Positions 1-12,065 of a stretch of DNA of 64,000 bases are shown here, one piece after another (the stretch's first letter is position 1; every line of letters begins with the position of its first letter). The DNA is from Glandiceps talaboti. Taxonomy: Eukaryota; Hemichordata; Enteropneusta; Spengelidae. Under the pieces are notes generated by a model. It had not been told where the DNA came from. It saw only the letters and a list, made by a program, of their open reading frames with translations, and searched no databases. The translations under genes and the position numbers were made by a program. The DNA lies in assembly GCF_964340395.1 (NCBI RefSeq), contig NC_135549.1, positions 3,294,501 to 3,358,500 on the forward strand. The letters run 5' to 3'.

Positions 1-52
1 GCGTTGCGTTGCGCTGAGCTGAGCTGAGCTCTGCTCTGTCTTGTTTTGTTTT
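1..52. repeat. Drifting pentanucleotide repeat at window edge
   Basis: The sequence runs in 5-bp steps from gcgtt through gagct and ctgct to ttgtt, each block differing by one or two bases from the last. It is cut by the window edge, so its full length is unknown. Confidence 0.6.
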
Positions 53-284
53 AACTTTTTTGTTAAATAAGTGGTACATGACAAGGTGAACCCCAGATGT
101 TATATTATTTGAGGTTTGTCTAGAAACAGTTCAACTATGGCATGCTATAATTAAGAACAATCAGAGTGGGTGGTGAAGTGTCTGTGGTTCTCAGGTCAAT
201 ATCACCTATTACCCTGTCAAAAATTTCCCTACAAATGATATCTCCCATCTCCATCAGCTTATATTTCGTTACTCTTGTTTATTA

Positions 285-660
285 GCTCCGCTGTCAGCGA
301 AAGCTGAAAGCGTAGCTTTAGGACTGGTATAGGTTGTATTAAGGTATAGAGTATAGGTGAAATCATTGGTGTCCGTCAATTTTTTATATTTTCATCATCT
401 TCTCCGAAAGTGACAGTCAGAATTCTTCGATATTTGGTGTGCATGTTCCCTTGGGGGAGGCTATTCAGATTTGTTCATGCCAAGTTGATCTGTGCCATTT
501 TCAATTTTTTATGATTTTTTTCAAAAAATGACATTTTCATCATCTCCTCAAATACTACTTATCAGATTGCTTTGATATCTGGTGTGTTGATGCACAGAGG
601 GTAGCTTACTTAGATTTGTTAATTTCAAGTCAGCATGTCTTCATTTTTATTTTTGTATGA
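285..660 (-). repeat. Family B core units, inverted relative to 3080-3780
   Basis: About two degenerate units share a marker near 431 (tatttggtgt) and 576 (tatctggtgt), a spacing of 145 bp. They read as the reverse complement of the array at 3080-3780. The block begins with tagctccgctgt (285-296), whose exact complement acagcggagcta occurs at 3001-3012. No coding potential is visible. Confidence 0.6.
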
Positions 661-1007
661 TTTTTTTTTGTAATTGGAAAAAAAATGAATATGTTAATGA
701 GCATTATGACCGACGCCATATTGGAAATCAGTCAGCGAGACTTTAAGTAAACTGCCACTTTTCAAAAGACACTATTGACGTCAAACAAGCAATGTAATAT
801 GTGCTATAGTCATAATTCTACGCATTGGGCGCCCAAATGACAAGCGTTTGTTCGAAACAGGGTTGTAAACATCAAATCCAAATTCTGCACCCCTTCTACA
901 TAATCAGCCAGTCCGCAACATCCTCATTTGCATACTCTATCCTTCAGTTTGCGACTATTAGTATTACACTTTGAATGGCTGCTCACGGGCCTTATTTTTT
1001 GGTATTT
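661..1007. other. No gene recognised
   Basis: AT-rich sequence with no convincing open frame, RNA or repeat match elsewhere in the window. Confidence 0.5.
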
Positions 1008-1385
1008 TCAACTCGCCATAACTTTCACTAGAGTCCACCATTTCAGATACTGTAAACGCCTAAACCTAAACTGACATCTCTTCTTTCGTACCAGCAACAT
1101 AAATTTTGGAATTACATTTAGGAATACCAATTTTCCGACCAATTCGGGACACATACTTGAGGCCCTGAAACCTCGACCCGGTTTTTCGCTCATACTACCC
1201 TAGTAGTTTCCTTAATACGGACCGGAAAGTTTTACAAATTTCACAAAAAGGTGGATTTTTATGTGTTTTAAATAACTATGGCAAGTAAGTTTAGTAGGAT
1301 CATTGTGTAACGCCCCCGTTCAAGAATTTTCGGTAGAAAACGACTGATTTGACCAGAAGCTGAAGCTGACCTCATTTGACCGGGC
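1008..1385. repeat. Dispersed repeat, copy 1 of 2 (other copy 32248-32570)
   Basis: This stretch aligns along most of its length with 32248-32570. Shared blocks include caactcgcc at the start, ccggtttttcgc in the middle and attttcggtagaaa near the end. The second copy lies inside the TIR element at 32095-34231, so this is probably a remnant of the same family. A short reverse-strand open frame (1008-1193) crosses it but is not conserved between copies. Confidence 0.6.
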
Positions 1386-2023
1386 GATTTTCCACAGCAA
1401 GTAACAACACAGGACGTTCTTGATACTCACTAAAATCACACTTCAGACCCACTATAAAAGTGTGATGTTTTCAGATAACATGTAACTTGTGATTAATTCT
1501 ATATTGTCGTGCAATTTGGAGTGACAGTGAACCAGAATGAAGACAACTTGTGTAAGGAAGGCATGCCTAAGCATGAGGTTGAAGTTATGCAAGAGCAGTC
1601 TCACTGCCGCCTGTGAATCGACCAAACTTTGTTTATTGGCCGACAGTTCACATGTAAAGTTAAAGGACATGAACGTGTTTTGCCATTTCCAAAATGCAAA
1701 TATTTGGCAAGTAAGAATAATTGAAATAATTACAACTTTAATTTGACTTTAGATTTTGCATTATGTTTTGCGTATCTTTCCCAGTTTTACATGTAAATCC
1801 GAAAAGGTTCTCTCTGGTCATGTCAGTGATCATACCGGGTCTGCTTTGAGTACGAGCGAAGTGAGGCATGTTGAGGTATTTTGTTGAGAATTATAAATAT
1901 TGCAAAATGTCAAGTACAAGGTTTAAATACAATGGGATGATGAGAAAAAAATTGGCCGAGTCTGCTGACAGGCGCCGGTCACAAGAAACTCCGTAAATTA
2001 AAATATCAGACAATGTACATGTA
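1386..2023. other. No gene recognised
   Basis: Only short overlapping open frames on both strands, none with a recognisable domain. Confidence 0.5.
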
Positions 2024-2583
2024 TGTATTAATCGCCATCTTAGTTTCCGTACGGCGACAATCCCAAGTACCCGGATGCACGAGGGACTAGCCCGGAAGCA
2101 AGTCGTTGTCAGCCATACGTTACAGTGGTAACATCGTCCGAGAAATCGCTGCATTCAGAGTGTCATTATTCACAGAATTGTTGTTTTCGAGTGAAAACCC
2201 GTCTTGAATTGTATAACTCTAACAAATGAAGACATGTCAAGTTATATTTTGAAAGTTGTATCGCTGGTTTGAGACGGTTTTCTCACGTACTAATAGTACT
2301 ATCGAGGCTTACTTGGACTTGGACCTTACTCCAGTTCATCGGGAAGTTTAGCCAGTTCGATAATTCTTTCTGGTTTAGTTTACAACACTTTTGTTCACGC
2401 AGATTTTGTTGTTGTGATGAAAAGAAATAAAAAAAAGATCACTTCAACCATTTCGTTGTGTTTTCTTTGTGAAAGGTAATCGAACATGAATGAGTGTTAC
2501 CACTGTAACGTATGGCTGAGAATGACTCTCTTCCGGGTACTTGGGATTGTCGCCGTATGGAAACTAAGATGGCGATTAATACA
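2024..2583. mobile_element. MITE-like foldback element, about 560 bp
   Basis: The left arm (2024-2133) and right arm (2495-2583) are inverted copies, both ending in tgtattaatcgccatctt on the outside and cagtggtaac on the inside. Apart from a block of about 20 bp present only in the left arm near 2095, mismatches are few. The 360 bp between the arms have no long open frame. Arms this long with no coding capacity are typical of foldback or MITE-type non-autonomous DNA transposons. No target duplication could be fixed by eye, so the superfamily is open. Confidence 0.75.
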
Positions 2584-2842
2584 TTTCTTTCCTATATATA
2601 TCTACTACAACTAGTACAAGTTGAATGTTGTTGACTTGGTAAATTTGTTAGAAAATTGAAATTCAAAATGCCTCAAAATTATTTTAGATCCCTAGTTTAT
2701 TTCATTCATCATTAAAATTTTCCAGGGTTAAAGCTGTAAGACACTTGAATTATTTATAGCCAACCTCAAAATCCTCTTTTTTTCTTTTTCTTGTGTGCAT
2801 TTCCCAGTCATTTTTTTCTGAGATTTTGTGCAATTTTTCATA

Positions 2843-3040
2843 CATTACCAACTTCTGTGTAAAATGTGTTTTATAGTGAGACATCATATGAAACCACTAA
2901 CCACTTTATTACATCGCTAAAACAAAACTGCATAGTGAAGAGCTGAAGAACTGAACCACTTCTACATGTCACCAAAATAAAAAATTAAATTTAAAAAAAA
3001 ACAGCGGAGCTATTCTGACCGATAGGTCGCTTGTTTATTG
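2843..3040 (+). repeat. Dispersed repeat, copy 1 of 2 (other copy 56416-56620)
   Basis: Both copies run in the same orientation from ttaccaac, through atcatatgaaacca and accacttctacat, to a well-conserved end cagcggagctattctgaccg. The right end is the best-conserved part, which suggests a defined element terminus. No coding capacity is seen. Confidence 0.7.
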
Positions 3041-3079
3041 TCCACTACTTTGGTTGTCGTTCATCATTCCAAAAACAAT

Positions 3080-3780
3080 ATGTGATACAAATATATCAAC
3101 TTGACATTAACAAAGCTGAGTAGATTTCCCCCATCCCTGGGAAAATGCACATCAAATACATTATCAAAGCAATCCGACTTCCGATTTCAGAGAAACTGAA
3201 CAAATCTGTATATATGTATAATCCCCAAGACACAGTTATGCACAACAAATATCAAGGTACGCCAAACACCATTTTCAGAGAAGAAGTCGAACTTATCATT
3301 TGTGACCAAAAATAACCCACAAATCTGCTAAAATAGAAAGTGACTCGTATGAAATTGGCATGAACAAATCTGGATACACTCTAACCGAGACACATGCACA
3401 CCAAATATCAAAGTAATCGAACCATCCATTTTGGAGAAGTCAAAAATACCAATTTTAATAATAAATACCCTTTAAAATCTGCCTAAAAATAGAAAATTGC
3501 TCCCATCAACTTTGTATAACAAAATGTGAAGAGACTTCCCAAGGCACATATATGCATGCCAAATATTAAAACAATCTGACCGAGGGTTTCAGAGAAGAAG
3601 CCGAAAATATCATTTTTGACCATGATTACCCCAAGTATCTGCTAAAAGTAGAAAATGCTTCTTATAAACTTGGCATGAACAAATATGAATGACTCCCCAA
3701 AGCCACATGCACATCAAATATCAAAGCAATCTGGTCGATGAATTAGTTTCAGAGAAGAAAATATCATTTTGATGAAAGAT
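3080..3780 (+). repeat. Family B tandem array, about 157-164 bp period
   Basis: About four units, recognised by the recurring marker aacaaatctg or close variants at 3199, 3363, about 3529 and 3678. Other shared landmarks are ccaaatatcaaa and tttcagagaagaag. Units are diverged, with many substitutions. Reverse-oriented copies lie at 375-660. It looks like the core of a tandem-repeat-bearing non-autonomous element rather than coding DNA. Confidence 0.7.

Positions 3781-6387
<2,607 letters not shown>

Positions 6388-6465
<78 letters not shown>
6388..6465. repeat. (TA)n microsatellite, right of LINE
   Basis: A 78-bp TA run directly after the LINE 3' end. Confidence 0.95.
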
Positions 6466-6467
<2 letters not shown>

Positions 6468-6574
6468 GTGTTCTACTATGTTTTCTTACCAATGTATTCA
6501 GGTGTTGCACTGTAGAAAATGCTACATTCATCTACTTTACGAAATGGTTCTACATATAGTCATAGGTTCATTTC

Positions 6575-6628
6575 CATGTATGTATGTATGTATGTATGTA
6601 TGTATGTATGTATGTATGTATGTATGTA

Positions 6629-6675
<47 letters not shown>

Positions 6676-6879
6676 ATGTATGTATGTATGTATGTATGTA
6701 TGTATGTATGTATGTATGTATGTCTGTCTGTCTGTCAGTATGTATGTATGTATGTATGTATGTATGTATGTATGTATGTATGTATGTCTGTCTGTCTGTC
6801 TGTCTGTCTGTCAGTATGTATGTATGTATGTATGTATGTATGTATGTATGTATGTATGTATGTATGTATGTATGTATGA
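6575..6879. repeat. Block-alternating (TATG)n/(TCTG)n microsatellite
   Basis: About 305 bp of tetranucleotide repeat in which TATG and TCTG blocks alternate, with a cagtatg junction occurring twice. All six frames stay open through it, giving Cys/Met/Tyr/Val or Cys/Leu/Ser/Val repeat peptides that are artefacts. Confidence 0.95.
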
Positions 6880-7611
6880 ATGCATAAAATATAATAGACT
6901 AATAGACTAAATCCACACTGATCCCTTGTATCGTATTTTCTTCCTTGATGTATCCCAATACATAATGGTGTAAATTATTAAATTCTTGAGCTCATGCACC
7001 CATATAAGCATTTGTTTGTGAAACATAACTGCGTATACGTAGTAGAAATCCCCTTCCTCTCTCAAATCAAATGAAATGAATGAAATGAATCAGTTGGTGC
7101 TTTCACGTCATTTACAGACATACCAAGAAACGTCACTTCCTGTGTCGCATCGGAAAACAAGCTTATCACTCAAAGTTAAAATCAACGCGTGAAACAGTTT
7201 CTGGCTGAGTTATAGTTATAATGATTGAGTAATACGTATGACTCACCTGATTAGATAACATTAATGCGGGAATCTGGGATCGAACCCCGGCCTTTATTCA
7301 AAACAAAAACGAAACACAAAAACTGCGTAACCTACCAAGGTACCTGAAGGAATCTGGTGACGACCGAATACGCAAATGATTTTCATGACTCACTAACATG
7401 ACAAATTCTATCTCATGTTAGGGATAATTTCAGATAGGAATGTATGTTCATGTCGAGTTTATCTTACTTCCTAGTATATCTTACATTCAATCTTGTAATG
7501 CCTAAAGGGTATATTACACAACTGTGTATCACGAACCTGTATAGCAATAACGTTGTAAAGGATTCAGAGGCGAACAAACCAAACTAAGAAATACTTTCTA
7601 AAAAAACTATA
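6880..7611. other. No gene recognised
   Basis: Unique-looking AT-rich DNA. A T-arm-like hairpin at 7274-7290 was considered and not accepted as a tRNA. Confidence 0.5.
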
Positions 7612-7740
7612 TTCCGGATGAGTTGGGTGACAGCCATGCGAATGTATTTGTGTATGCCTCCCTGTCTGTCTGTCTGTCTGTCTGTATATCTCTCTCTAGT
7701 CTCTCCCTGTTTCTGTCTCTCTTTGTCTCTGTCTCTCCCA
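7612..7740 (-). repeat. Microsatellite-anchored repeat (reverse of 58573-58820)
   Basis: Read on the minus strand, a (GACA)n and pyrimidine-rich tract is followed by a tail containing gcatacacaaata and ttcgcatg. The same tail follows the (GACA)n array at 58573-58775 on the plus strand. The microsatellite and its flank therefore travel together as one repeat. Confidence 0.65.
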
Positions 7741-7764
7741 AATGCTAATCTTTTATGTACTCTT

Positions 7765-8036
7765 GCATGTTGTTTGCTTCTTACGGTTCCAAACATGGTA
7801 TTTTGAAGACTTTCATGGTTATAAGTCCCCATCGACGTGGCATCTTCGTTGGTTATTTTTCTAGACTGGGGAAGTTCTTTTCCCTTGACATCTTGAGTAA
7901 TTTCTCTGCAGGCTATCGCTTGACTCCAACATAGTAGAATCGTGACGAAGTTCTTCTCTGGGGAAATTAAGCCTTACGGTTTTTACGGCGAACTCGCTAG
8001 CTTCAGGGAAACTCACTTAGCAGGCAAGAGGCTGGA
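7765..8036 (+). repeat. Left arm of about 270-bp inverted repeat
   Basis: It is inverted relative to 11532-11798. Shared blocks in this orientation include gcatgttgtttgcttct, tattttgaaga, tctagactggggaagttctt and tgacatcttgagtaattt. Identity is high but clearly below 100%, with small indels. Together the arms enclose about 3.5 kb, including the Penelope-like element. Confidence 0.85.
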
Positions 8037-8117
8037 CAATTGGCCACGTTGACAAACGGTTTCGGATCTCCTCCACCCTTTTTATTACAATACTTGATGA
8101 TCTAATGTTTTGATATA

Positions 8118-8131
8118 ACCATACATTTTCT
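8118..8131 (+). repeat. Candidate target-site duplication, left copy
   Basis: accatacattttct occurs here and at 10223-10236 on either side of the Penelope-like element. A 14-bp length is within the range known for Penelope-like elements. Confidence 0.75.
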
Positions 8132-8165
8132 TCAAATGGAAATTCATCTGTGTTGGTAAACCATA

Positions 8166-8265
8166 GTATTCAATTTGAACTTTTGTTCCAAACACAACTA
8201 GAAAATTTACCTGAAATTTTCGACTGTACACTTCAGTCTTTGTCAACAGATTGACCCACTATTCA
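8166..8265 (+). repeat. Left terminal repeat of Penelope-like element
   Basis: It is the exact reverse complement of 10125-10224 over 100 bp. Its inner edge contains caacagattgaccca (8244-8258), which is repeated 21 bp later (8265-8279), a small tandem duplication at the repeat/ORF junction. Confidence 0.95.
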
Positions 8266-8270
8266 ACAGA

Positions 8271-10112
8271 TTGACCCAGACTGAAGTAGCATGTCGTAAT
8301 TTGAATGAGAGGGATTCGAACGAGTTACGCAGCAAAGTGGTTAACATCTTAATGCGTCCCAAGAAAATAGAATCGAATTTATCGAAGGAAGAACAACTAG
8401 CTTTGAAAGATCTGAAGCAGGACAATGACATCCAGATTTTACCTGCAGATAAGGGACGTATGGTAGTAGTTCTGAATACATCGGACTATAAACAGAAGTG
8501 TCAAGACCTACTGAGTGACAGCGGAACTTATCTTAAATTGGGCAAGAGGGACCCTACCACCAAGTATAAGAAGGAGCTGGTGTCAGTATTACAACAACTG
8601 GAAGAAGAAGGTGGGTTAAACAGAGTCCAATACAGACAGCTGTACCCTACTTCAGAGACTCCTCCAAAGTTTTATGGGCTACCTAAAGTTCATAAACTGA
8701 ATATTCCTCTTCGTCCCATTGTCAGCAGTGTAGGATCCATAACGTACAACTGTGCTAAATTTCTGGCTGGTATTCTATCTCCACTGGTTGGCAAGTCTAA
8801 ACATCACGTCGTCAACTCCCAACAATTTGCAGATGCTATCAAGAAGGAAAGGGTTGAACCTGATGAGGAGTTACGTTCTTATGATGTAACTGCTTTGTTC
8901 ACCTCAGTACCTATTGACAAAGCATTGGATGTGATATTACATAGACTACAGGAGGACACCACCCTTAACCAGCGAACCAGTTTATCACCCAGCCAAGTGG
9001 TTAAGCTACTCAGTGTTTGTCTGAAGTGCACTTATTTTGTTTATGATTGTGTGTTCTTCCAACAAATTCATGGTGCAGCTATGGGGTCACCTGTTTCCCC
9101 CATAGTATGCAATCTGTACATGGAGCAATTAGAACTCCGCGCCATAGAAACAGCCCCCCATCCTCCATTATGGTGGTACAGATACGTGGACGACACGCAC
9201 ACAAAACTTAAAAAGTGTCACTCTCAGGAATTCACTGACCATCTTAACAGTCTTGACCCAGACATCAAGTTTACCACCGAGGAAGAACAGGATAGGTCTC
9301 TGGCTTTCCTAGATACGACCACAGTTATTCAGGATGATGGCTCTTTAAAAACTAAAATCTACCGCAAACCCACCCATACAGACCAGTACCTCAATTTTTA
9401 CTCTAACCACCCTTTACAGCACAAACTAGGTGTGATCCGGACGCTTCATCACAGAGCAGATACGGTGATTACCTACAACTCAGATCGTGAAGAAGAAAAG
9501 ACTCACATCAACCAGGCACTGTATAGGTGTGGATACCCAAAGTGGGCAGTAGATAAAGCCACAGTCATCCAGCCTCAAAAGTCAAAGACCATCCGTAAGA
9601 AGGAACAACCAAGTAAGGGTTTAGTGGTCCTACCTTACATCAAGGACACTTCAGAGGCACTAAAAAGAATCTTTACTGCTTACGGTATAAACACCTGCAT
9701 CAAGCCCACTAAAACCTTGCGGCAATTATTGGTGTCTCCAAAGGACAAGACTAAAAAGGAACATGTATGTGGAGTAGTGTACCAAATTCCTTGCCAGGGC
9801 CAGACCAACACAGGCCAATGCAAAGATTCATATATAGGGGAAACTGAGAGATCACTCAAGACCAGATTTTTGGAACACAGAAGACCTAGTTCCAGCACAT
9901 CAGAGGTCTCCCAACACATCCACATTGAATCACCCGGTCACTCGGTTAACATAAATGAAGTGAAGATACTGGACACTGAAACCAGATATTTTGAACGGGG
10001 AGTGAAAGAAGCTATTTACATCCGAGCACTCAAACCATCACTAAACAGAGACGGGGGACGATACAAACTTCCAGGCACCTTTGACCCCTTATTAGGCTCA
10101 CGTGTCCTGTAA
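8271..10112 (+). CDS. Penelope-like reverse transcriptase with C-terminal GIY-YIG endonuclease
   Basis: The protein copies element RNA at a nicked target; the endonuclease makes the nick. Residues are numbered from 8271. ILPADKGRMVVVLN (56-69) is the conserved N-terminal motif of this family. FYGLPKVHK (134-142) and RPIVSS (148-153) open the RT. SYDVTALFTSVP holds catalytic Asp205, MGSPVSPIVCNLYM (271-284) is motif B, and YVDD (305-308) holds the other catalytic aspartates. The GIY-YIG domain shows VVYQIPC (502-508), YIGET (521-525), Arg532, and Cys500, Cys508, Cys517 with His residues, as in endonuclease-bearing Penelope-like elements. The start is uncertain. The frame is open back to 8202 through the terminal repeat, codon 8271 is TTG, and the first ATG is at 8352. 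However, family-like residues (NELRSKVVNIL) precede that ATG. At about 613 residues it may lack part of the N-terminus or use a non-AUG start. Confidence 0.93.
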   Translation: MTQTEVACRNLNERDSNELRSKVVNILMRPKKIESNLSKEEQLALKDLKQDNDIQILPADKGRMVVVLNTSDYKQKCQDLLSDSGTYLKLGKRDPTTKYKKELVSVLQQLEEEGGLNRVQYRQLYPTSETPPKFYGLPKVHKLNIPLRPIVSSVGSITYNCAKFLAGILSPLVGKSKHHVVNSQQFADAIKKERVEPDEELRSYDVTALFTSVPIDKALDVILHRLQEDTTLNQRTSLSPSQVVKLLSVCLKCTYFVYDCVFFQQIHGAAMGSPVSPIVCNLYMEQLELRAIETAPHPPLWWYRYVDDTHTKLKKCHSQEFTDHLNSLDPDIKFTTEEEQDRSLAFLDTTTVIQDDGSLKTKIYRKPTHTDQYLNFYSNHPLQHKLGVIRTLHHRADTVITYNSDREEEKTHINQALYRCGYPKWAVDKATVIQPQKSKTIRKKEQPSKGLVVLPYIKDTSEALKRIFTAYGINTCIKPTKTLRQLLVSPKDKTKKEHVCGVVYQIPCQGQTNTGQCKDSYIGETERSLKTRFLEHRRPSSSTSEVSQHIHIESPGHSVNINEVKILDTETRYFERGVKEAIYIRALKPSLNRDGGRYKLPGTFDPLLGSRVL

Positions 10113-10124
10113 GGTCACGTGTGC

Positions 10125-10224
10125 TGAATAGTGGGTCAATCTGTTGACAAAGACTGAAGTGTACAGTCGAAAATTTCAGGTAAATTTTCTAGTTGTGTTT
10201 GGAACAAAAGTTCAAATTGAATAC
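10125..10224 (-). repeat. Right terminal repeat of Penelope-like element
   Basis: It begins 12 bp after the stop codon and is inverted and identical to 8166-8265. Confidence 0.95.
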
Positions 10225-10236
10225 CATACATTTTCT
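10223..10236 (+). repeat. Candidate target-site duplication, right copy
   Basis: Same 14 bp as 8118-8131. Its first two bases overlap the terminal repeat, so the true duplication could be 12-14 bp. Confidence 0.7.
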
Positions 10237-11229
10237 ATTTGGCGTCTCCTTCATAATCTTAAAAACCCCATACCCTTTGTCATTATCTGAAGTGGTCTAG
10301 CTCTCAAACAGAATTGCTCAAAGATCGATACCTATTAACACGAAGATATAATTCACTTCCAAGTGTTAACTGTTTATTTGTTTGGCCTTCGTTTTCCTGT
10401 AAACATGGAACAGAGAGATAAGGGTACACAATGAGATAAAGTAGTTAATTGAAAGATAAGGGGTACAAAATGACGTGTAAATAAATCACAATCACTAAAT
10501 TCTTAATCCTCAGATATTTTGTTATAAAACTTCAGGGAAAGTTCTGCAGTGTGTGCCATTTTGTATTAGAGGATTAAATGATTCATATGAAATTGTGCCA
10601 GTGTCAACCATATATTCGTTAATGTCATTTTTTTATTCGCAAATAAAATGTTTTGAAAAAAATCACTAAATTTACAACACATTCAAGTTACGCAGATTTC
10701 GGGATCAATTAGATTTAAATCTTTCAAAATTAGACAGTTTCTAGAAAACAATACTTAAATTTGCATATTACCTATTTCTTGTTTATGTAAAGCACCAAGA
10801 GAAATATAACTTATACAAAACATCAAGTCTACATGAGTGAATGATTTTTTTGATTGACTGACTGACTGACTGACTGACTGACTGATTGATTCATTGATTG
10901 GTGGCAAGAAAAGTGGTGCACCAAAAGTTATTAAGTATACAAGTCAGATGTCTTGTGGGAAAATCGTCTTACTGTCAGGTAATCTCTTCTTAAGAAACTG
11001 GCAAAAACAGTACAGTCTATACATTTTCTATCAAAGTCATAACATGTCTATACATTTTCTATCAAATTCATAACATGTGATTCGTACAACCGCACTGAAA
11101 ACTTGGACACTAGCTGATTTAATACATTTGAAGATGTACAATATCCAGGGTAATCCATTCTTGGGAAAGATTGAATTACAATGACTGGTGGGGTAGTTTC
11201 ACGTAAATCTCCTGTCAACTACCCCTAAG
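10237..11229. other. No gene; short tandem repeats
   Basis: This is the part of the inverted-repeat structure outside the Penelope-like element. It holds a (GACT)n run at 10852-10888 and a 31-bp tandem duplication at 11016-11046 / 11047-11077 with one mismatch. Nothing else is recognised. Confidence 0.6.
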
Positions 11230-11440
11230 TTCTGTTTTAGAGTATATGTTGCAGAAAACCCCCAGATACTAAGCTCTATAGCAAGACAAACTGAATCCTG
11301 GTCATAAGAACTTAGCATTTGACAGTTTTATGCAAAAATTTACTCTAAATAGAAGACATCAAAGGTTGCGTCAACAGGGGGATAGACAGAGCAGCATAGA
11401 CAGTGTGCGAGACTGATGTTTTCAGTGACCATAGTAGTTT
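11230..11440. repeat. Family H hairpin repeat, copy 1
   Basis: The arms 11230-11284 and 11298-11362 are imperfect inverted copies: one has ttctgttttagagta, the other tttactctaaa and atagaagac, the inverse order. Downstream sequence to about 11440 aligns with the end of 63250-63690, including tttcggtgacca-like sequence. Non-coding. Confidence 0.7.
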
Positions 11441-11531
11441 ATTTAGTATGTTTAGTCCTTTAGTGGGACGCACTGCTCAGGCTGGAATGGCAACACTTCA
11501 AAATTTTTGTCATGGATTTGTAATTACTGCG

Positions 11532-11798
11532 GCCAGACTCTTTCCTACTAAGCGAGTTTCCCCGAAGTAAAGCGAGTTACCCGTAAAAAGACTGATTTCC
11601 CAAGAGAAGAAGATCTTCACAATTCTACTGATGTGGGAGTCAAGTGAGTGCCTGCGGAGAAATTACTCAAGATGTCAAGCGAAAAGAACTTCCCCAGTCT
11701 AGAAATAGAACCGACGAGGATGCCATGTCCATAGAGGATTTGTAACCATGAAAATCTTCAAAATACAAGATTGGAACTGTGAGAAGCAAACAACATGC
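11532..11798 (-). repeat. Right arm of about 270-bp inverted repeat
   Basis: Inverted copy of 7765-8036. Its outer edge is caacatgc at 11791-11798. Confidence 0.85.
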
Positions 11799-12020
11799 CA
11801 AGCTGTAGACGACTAACGACGAAGTTGACTTCGGAAACCCGACTACACTAATGTATATTTATTTCACCAGAAATTTAACAAATGGTACATAACAGAAAAA
11901 AAAGAGGAGCAGGAAAAGCAAATGAGTCAATAAGTTAAAAGTTCTGACAATATTACTTCCAGCTAATAATTACACTAATACTAAAATAAAACAAAAACAA
12001 GAGCAAAATATTCCTGGTGA

Positions 12021-12065
12021 GGACCATGGATATAGTCCGCTAGGGACAAATCTAGTCCATGGTCC
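12021..12065. repeat. Small hairpin
   Basis: ggaccatgga (12021-12030) and tccatggtcc (12056-12065) are perfect inverted repeats of 10 bp around a 25-bp loop. A stem this short may be chance. Confidence 0.45.

Larger units (their letters stand above)
8132..10224 (+). mobile_element. Penelope-like retroelement with perfect inverted terminal repeats
   Basis: From left to right the element has a 34-bp extension (8132-8165), a 100-bp terminal repeat (8166-8265), one long RT/GIY-YIG open frame, and the inverted terminal repeat (10125-10224). A 14-bp direct repeat flanks it. Penelope-like elements are known for terminal repeats in direct or inverted orientation and a short extra extension at one end, so this is a near-complete copy. 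The two 100-bp repeats are identical base for base and the frame is open throughout, which points to a young insertion. A 5'-truncated relative is at 34560-35541 and a short right-end fragment at 39279-39390. Confidence 0.9.

Noticed and set aside
7274-7290. T-arm-like stem (ctggg / cccgg around atcgaac), suggesting a tRNA or tRNA-derived SINE
   Set aside because: No matching acceptor, D or anticodon stems could be paired around it, and a consensus A box at the right distance was only loosely present.
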